24,931 bases of DNA from JAFGBN01 sp964394145 (lineage in GTDB: Bacteria; Chloroflexota; Dehalococcoidia; GIF9; AB-539-J10): the NCBI GenBank assembly GCA_964394145.1, contig CAYMVL010000036.1, forward strand, positions 1 to 24,931. Direction: 5' to 3'. The notes below the pieces were generated by a model, which saw nothing but the letters and a program-made list of their open reading frames with translations, did not search any database and was not told the origin of the DNA. Position 1 is the first letter of the stretch. Every line of letters begins with the position of its first letter. The translations under genes and the position numbers were made by a program. Shown in pieces: positions 21,546-24,931 of this stretch.

Positions 21546-24032
21546 TTAATGGCTTAATCTGGAAGGTCTGAATCTCTTGAGACGCAGTGAGTTGGATACC
21601 ACGGTAATGGAGCTAGCGGCCATAGCAACCGCTGCCAGAATTGGATTGAGGAAACCGTAGTCACCAAGAACAAAGTGAAGGCCAGAAGGAACGCCGCTGT
21701 TGCTAAAGACAAGATACAATACCCCCGCTGCTACCGGAATAAGGGCAGTATTATAAGCAAAAGCCCAGAAAAGGTTCTGCTTAATCGTTCTCATAGTGCG
21801 TTTGCTCAAGGAGATGGCGGTTACAATTCCGTCTAGATTACCACTAATCAATGTAATATCCCCGGTTTCCATGGCGACATCAGTGCCGGTGCCGATGGCA
21901 ATGCCGATATTAGCCTGGGCCAGAGCCGGGGCATCGTTTATCCCATCCCCAACCATAGCTACAACTTTACCTTCTTCCTGTAGTTTCCTGACCTCCTGGG
22001 CTTTATTCTCCGGTAGCACCTCAGCCAGCACCCGGTCAATGCCTGCCTCCCGGGCGATAGCCTCAGCAGTGCGCTGGTTATCCCCGGTGAGCATAATCAC
22101 TTCAATACCCATACTATGGAGCGTAGCCACTACCGCTCTGGCATCAGCCTTGAGGGTATCAGCCAGAGCGATTATGCCGGCTATATGCTTATCTATACCC
22201 AGAAGCATCACCGTCTTGCCTTCTGCCTGCAGTCGCTCGGGTTCCTTTTCCAGTCCATTTAAGGGGAGGCTTCTTTCACTCATTAGCTTGAGGTTACCCA
22301 GCAGAAGTTTTTTCCCTGCCACTGAAGCCTCGACACCATGTCCCGGAATAGCGTTAAAGTCTGAGGGGGAAGATATATCAAGTTTCCTTTCCAATGCTGC
22401 CTTGACTATAGCTTCGCCGAGTGGATGCTCTGAACTATGCTCGGCTGAAGCTGCCAGCTGTAGAATCTGCTCCTCAGTGGCAGGTGGCAGGGCGACAATA
22501 TCGGTTACTTCTGGTTTACCCTGGGTTAGAGTGCCGGTCTTGTCCAGCAATACCGCCTGTACTTCCTGGGACTTCTCCAGTGTCTCAGCATTACGGATAA
22601 GAATACCATGCTCGGCTCCTTTACCGGTGCCCACGATAATAGCCGTCGGCGTCGCCAGCCCCATGGCGCAGGGACAGGCGATGATTAGTACTGCCACAAA
22701 GTTGAGAATAGCATAGGTAAGGGCTGGTGGTGGTCCGGCAAAATACCATACAATGAAGGTTATGATGGCAATCCCGATTACTATCGGTACGAAATAGCTG
22801 GCAATGACGTCAGCAAGCCGCTGAATCGGTGCTTTGCTTCCCTGAGCTTCTTCCACCAGCCGGATGATCTGAGCTAGAGTTGTATCCTTGCCCACTCTCG
22901 TTGCCTCGAATTTGAAACTGCCTGTCCTGTTAATGGAGGCGCCGATAACCTCATCCCCCGCTTTTTTCTCCACAGGAATGCTCTCGCCAGTAATCATAGA
23001 CTCATCAATGCTGGAATAGCCCTCGCGTATAATGCCATCGACGGGCACCCGTTCTCCGGGTCGTACCAGGATGAGATCACCTACCAGCACTTCTTCGACC
23101 GAAATTCCACTCTCTTCACCATCACGGATAACCATGGCAGTCTTTGGGTTTAAACCGATGAGCTTCTTTATCGCCTCTGAAGTCTGACCCCTGGCTCGTG
23201 TTTCCAGGAAGCGTCCCAGCAGTATCAGGGTAACAATCATCGCCGATGTGTCAAAGTAGAGGCCAAGCTCCAGATTCGTAGCAGCAAATAGCCGGGGAAA
23301 GAGCACGGCAACCACGCTGTAGAAGTAGGCAGCTGAGGTACCCACAGCCACCAGCGTATTCATATCGGCGGTTCTATGCCTAAACGCCCCCCATGCACCC
23401 CGGTAGAATCGCCATCCTGCCCAGAACTGCACCGGTGTAGCCAGAGCCCAGAGTAGATACGATTTCCCTGAGAATGATGGAGCCCACATCAGAGCCATGA
23501 TTGACACGGCGAGGATGGCAGCAAAGATAAAACGATCCCTTATACCCCGGAGTTCTCGTCGGGCAGCGATGGTAACATCCTCCAATGTCTCGGCTTCTGA
23601 GCCGAGTATATAACCAGCTTCTTCTACCGCCTGCCTGAGGTCAGCGATATCTGTTCCTTCGGCATATTCGACAGTAGCTTTCTCTGAGGCCAGGTTAACA
23701 TCGGCGGAGATCACACCCGGCACACTTGACAAAGCCTGCTCCACGCGCGCAACACAGGATGCACAGGTCATACCGCCTACGGGAAAGATGGATTTCTTGG
23801 TGGCTACCCCATAGCCTATCTGAGAGATCCTGTGCTCAATCTTCGAGAGGTCTACTTGGGCAGGGTCATATTCTACAGAAGCCTTTTCCGAAGCAAAGCT
23901 GACATTTGCTCGCTCCACACCTGGTATCTGGGCCAGACCCTTCTCAATCGTAGCCGCACAGGTGCTGCAGGTCATTCCGATTATGCGGACATGTGCCTTC
24001 TCAACCTTCTTAGAGCTGTCTTTTCCAGCCAT
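21546..24032 (-). CDS. copA: Copper-translocating P-type ATPase with two HMA domains
   Basis: 828 residues. Two N-terminal heavy-metal domains carry GMTCSTC (19-25) and GMTCASC (about 88-94). The P1B ATPase core has the TGES actuator motif, CPC in the metal-path helix (about 453-455), DKTGT phosphorylation site (about 497-501), the SEHPLG motif and GDGINDAPAL. Membrane helices 7 and 8 contain AYN and MAASS, the pattern of Cu+-specific P1B-1 pumps rather than Zn/Cd pumps. It exports Cu+ across the cytoplasmic membrane using ATP. ATG 24032 is chosen for GGGGA 6 nt upstream; GTG 24035 immediately precedes it in frame. It follows nifU by 45 nt and precedes the YHS gene, so it may be expressed from the nifS-nifU transcript. 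No CopY/CsoR repressor is present here. Confidence 0.95.
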   Translation of the reverse strand: MAGKDSSKKVEKAHVRIIGMTCSTCAATIEKGLAQIPGVERANVSFASEKASVEYDPAQVDLSKIEHRISQIGYGVATKKSIFPVGGMTCASCVARVEQALSSVPGVISADVNLASEKATVEYAEGTDIADLRQAVEEAGYILGSEAETLEDVTIAARRELRGIRDRFIFAAILAVSIMALMWAPSFSGKSYLLWALATPVQFWAGWRFYRGAWGAFRHRTADMNTLVAVGTSAAYFYSVVAVLFPRLFAATNLELGLYFDTSAMIVTLILLGRFLETRARGQTSEAIKKLIGLNPKTAMVIRDGEESGISVEEVLVGDLILVRPGERVPVDGIIREGYSSIDESMITGESIPVEKKAGDEVIGASINRTGSFKFEATRVGKDTTLAQIIRLVEEAQGSKAPIQRLADVIASYFVPIVIGIAIITFIVWYFAGPPPALTYAILNFVAVLIIACPCAMGLATPTAIIVGTGKGAEHGILIRNAETLEKSQEVQAVLLDKTGTLTQGKPEVTDIVALPPATEEQILQLAASAEHSSEHPLGEAIVKAALERKLDISSPSDFNAIPGHGVEASVAGKKLLLGNLKLMSERSLPLNGLEKEPERLQAEGKTVMLLGIDKHIAGIIALADTLKADARAVVATLHSMGIEVIMLTGDNQRTAEAIAREAGIDRVLAEVLPENKAQEVRKLQEEGKVVAMVGDGINDAPALAQANIGIAIGTGTDVAMETGDITLISGNLDGIVTAISLSKRTMRTIKQNLFWAFAYNTALIPVAAGVLYLVFSNSGVPSGLHFVLGDYGFLNPILAAVAMAASSITVVSNSLRLKRFRPSRLSH

Positions 24033-24077
24033 CACATTTCCCCATAACTAATATATGAACCTAGAGTCTCATGATAT

Positions 24078-24713
24078 CTATTCTAGAAACTCAACTATAA
24101 GTTCTTTGACATCCCATAATGGTTCTATCTTTTCAATTATCTCTTGCTTTATGGCTGGAGCAAACTGGTGGTTTTCAGGCAGGTCAATCACAATACGGAC
24201 CGTTCCATCAATTACACTGACATCGCGCACCAGTTTGGTGCGCACCAGATCCAGCCCGGTCAGAGGGTTCATGACTTTCCTCAGTCGCTTGAGTACCGTT
24301 TCTACCGTGGTGGGCTTTTTCTCCTTGACCAGACCGTGGCGTTCCTCATAGTTTTCAATGGCGGAGCGCAGCCCCTCCACCGCCAGCACCGAGCAATGAG
24401 CCTTGATTTTGGGAAGCCCGCCCAGAGCCTTGGCGGCTTCCTGCCAGGTAATCTTCTTGGCTTCATCCAGGGTCTTGCCTTTGGCTAGCTCGGTAATGAT
24501 GGAGCCGGTGGCTATATTGGATGCACAGCCATAGGATTCAAACTTGACGTCTGAGAGAGTATTCGTCTTGGAGTCAACACTAATATATACCGCTACCATA
24601 TCTCCGCAGGCAGGGCTGCCTTCTATTGCCTTGCCGTCGGGATTCTCAATCTTGCCCACATTGCGGGGATGGCGGAAATGCTCCAGCACCGTTTCACTAT
24701 AGGGAAATCTCAT
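24078..24713 (-). CDS. nifU: NifU-like Fe-S scaffold fused to a DUF59/MIP18-type domain
   Basis: 211 residues. The N-terminal half is an IscU/NifU scaffold: YSETVLEHFRHPRNVGK, SPACGD (Cys36, Asp38), YGCAS (Cys63) and AHCS (Cys107), the three ligand cysteines that hold a nascent cluster. After a linker (about 121-132) a second domain begins ETVLKRLRKVMNPLTGLDLV and ends with DVKELIVEFLE. It has the layout of DUF59/MIP18-like domains, which act in Fe-S protein maturation, but lacks the C-terminal thioredoxin-like NFU Cys pair. The gene symbol is therefore approximate. ATG 24713 overlaps the end of nifS: AAAGGAGG lies about 7 nt upstream and the nifS TAG is 2 nt before. Cysteine desulfurase would hand sulfur to this scaffold. 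Confidence 0.92.
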   Translation of the reverse strand: MRFPYSETVLEHFRHPRNVGKIENPDGKAIEGSPACGDMVAVYISVDSKTNTLSDVKFESYGCASNIATGSIITELAKGKTLDEAKKITWQEAAKALGGLPKIKAHCSVLAVEGLRSAIENYEERHGLVKEKKPTTVETVLKRLRKVMNPLTGLDLVRTKLVRDVSVIDGTVRIVIDLPENHQFAPAIKQEIIEKIEPLWDVKELIVEFLE

Positions 24714-24715
24714 CT

Positions 24716-24931
24716 CTAGTCCTCCTTTTTCTCTTTGCCCAACGGGCTGATTTTCCTCAATTCCGGTATTACCTCAGCGAGTGTCTCAACGACGGCATCG
24801 GCGTCTTTCATGGTGTTGTAACGCCCGAAGGTAAAACGTATTGAGCCGTGGGCCCTTTCGTGGTCGCCGCCTATACCAAAGATAACATGACTACCCTCCA
24901 GAGAGCGACTGAAACAGGCAGAGCCGGTGCT
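24716..24931 (-). CDS. nifS: Cysteine desulfurase, C-terminal part (gene continues off the window)
   Basis: The last 71 residues are visible, from the window edge to TAG 24718-24716. They begin STGSACFSRSLEGSHVIFGIG, with the active-site cysteine in the S-x-GSAC loop (sixth visible residue), followed by the conserved AHGSIRFTFGRYNT and a LRKISPL ending with a basic/acidic tail KEKKED. These are signature positions of NifS/IscS group I cysteine desulfurases, PLP enzymes that take sulfur from cysteine. The gene is immediately upstream of and overlaps the ribosome-binding region of nifU, forming a minimal nifS-nifU (ISC-like) operon. The PLP lysine lies outside this window. Confidence 0.93.
   Translation of the reverse strand, partial: STGSACFSRSLEGSHVIFGIGGDHERAHGSIRFTFGRYNTMKDADAVVETLAEVIPELRKISPLGKEKKED

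Noticed and set aside
21796..22716. 306-aa plus-strand open frame inside copA
   Set aside because: Low-complexity Ser/Ala-rich antisense shadow of a certain P-type ATPase gene.

Overview
The window looks like part of a Chloroflexota genome, most likely class Dehalococcoidia and probably anaerobic. This rests on family resemblance read by eye, not on a search. The clues are two surface proteins that share a GGEAYPVN + hydrophobic helix + basic tail C-terminus, a TIGR01906/DUF1461 membrane protein, a Na+-pump decarboxylase beta subunit, a COG1313-type radical SAM protein and a NifU-DUF59 fusion. Leaderless-looking starts for dnaE and recA, and frequent GTG/TTG starts, do not contradict it.

Layout. 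1-4507 is a cell-surface and accessory stretch: the 3' end of an anchored surface protein, a 61-bp tandem palindromic repeat, a secreted protein, a small hypothetical gene, an EamA permease, and a second anchored surface protein with two SdrD-B-like calcium-type repeats. 4549-8487 (minus strand) is an RNA and translation-stress cluster: zinc-ribbon protein, RRM protein, DEAD-box helicase, TypA/BipA. An IS481-like insertion sequence (about 8633-9775) sits directly upstream of that cluster's promoter region. 10004-11645 carries a radical SAM protein and the alkyl-DNA repair protein Ogt, convergent with dnaE (11647-15132, minus). A DUF1461 membrane protein is divergent from dnaE. Next come a small membrane gene broken by a stop codon, recA-recX, a tiny OadG-like protein and OadB, then tRNA-Ile(GAT).

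After the tRNA the sequence looks more AT-rich and less well kept. It holds a GNAT acetyltransferase, a DUF998 gene broken by both a nonsense codon and a homopolymer frameshift, and a transporter remnant. The window closes (minus strand) with an apparent nifS-nifU-copA-YHS run joining Fe-S cluster assembly to copper export.

Main points of interest: the shared C-terminal surface-anchoring signal; two independently broken small membrane genes whose lesions can be read base by base; replication and recombination genes with an extended -10 ending 7-8 nt before the start codon and no Shine-Dalgarno; an IS whose transposase appears to borrow its stop codon from the host promoter's TATAAT; and a decarboxylase beta subunit attached to recA-recX with no alpha subunit in view.
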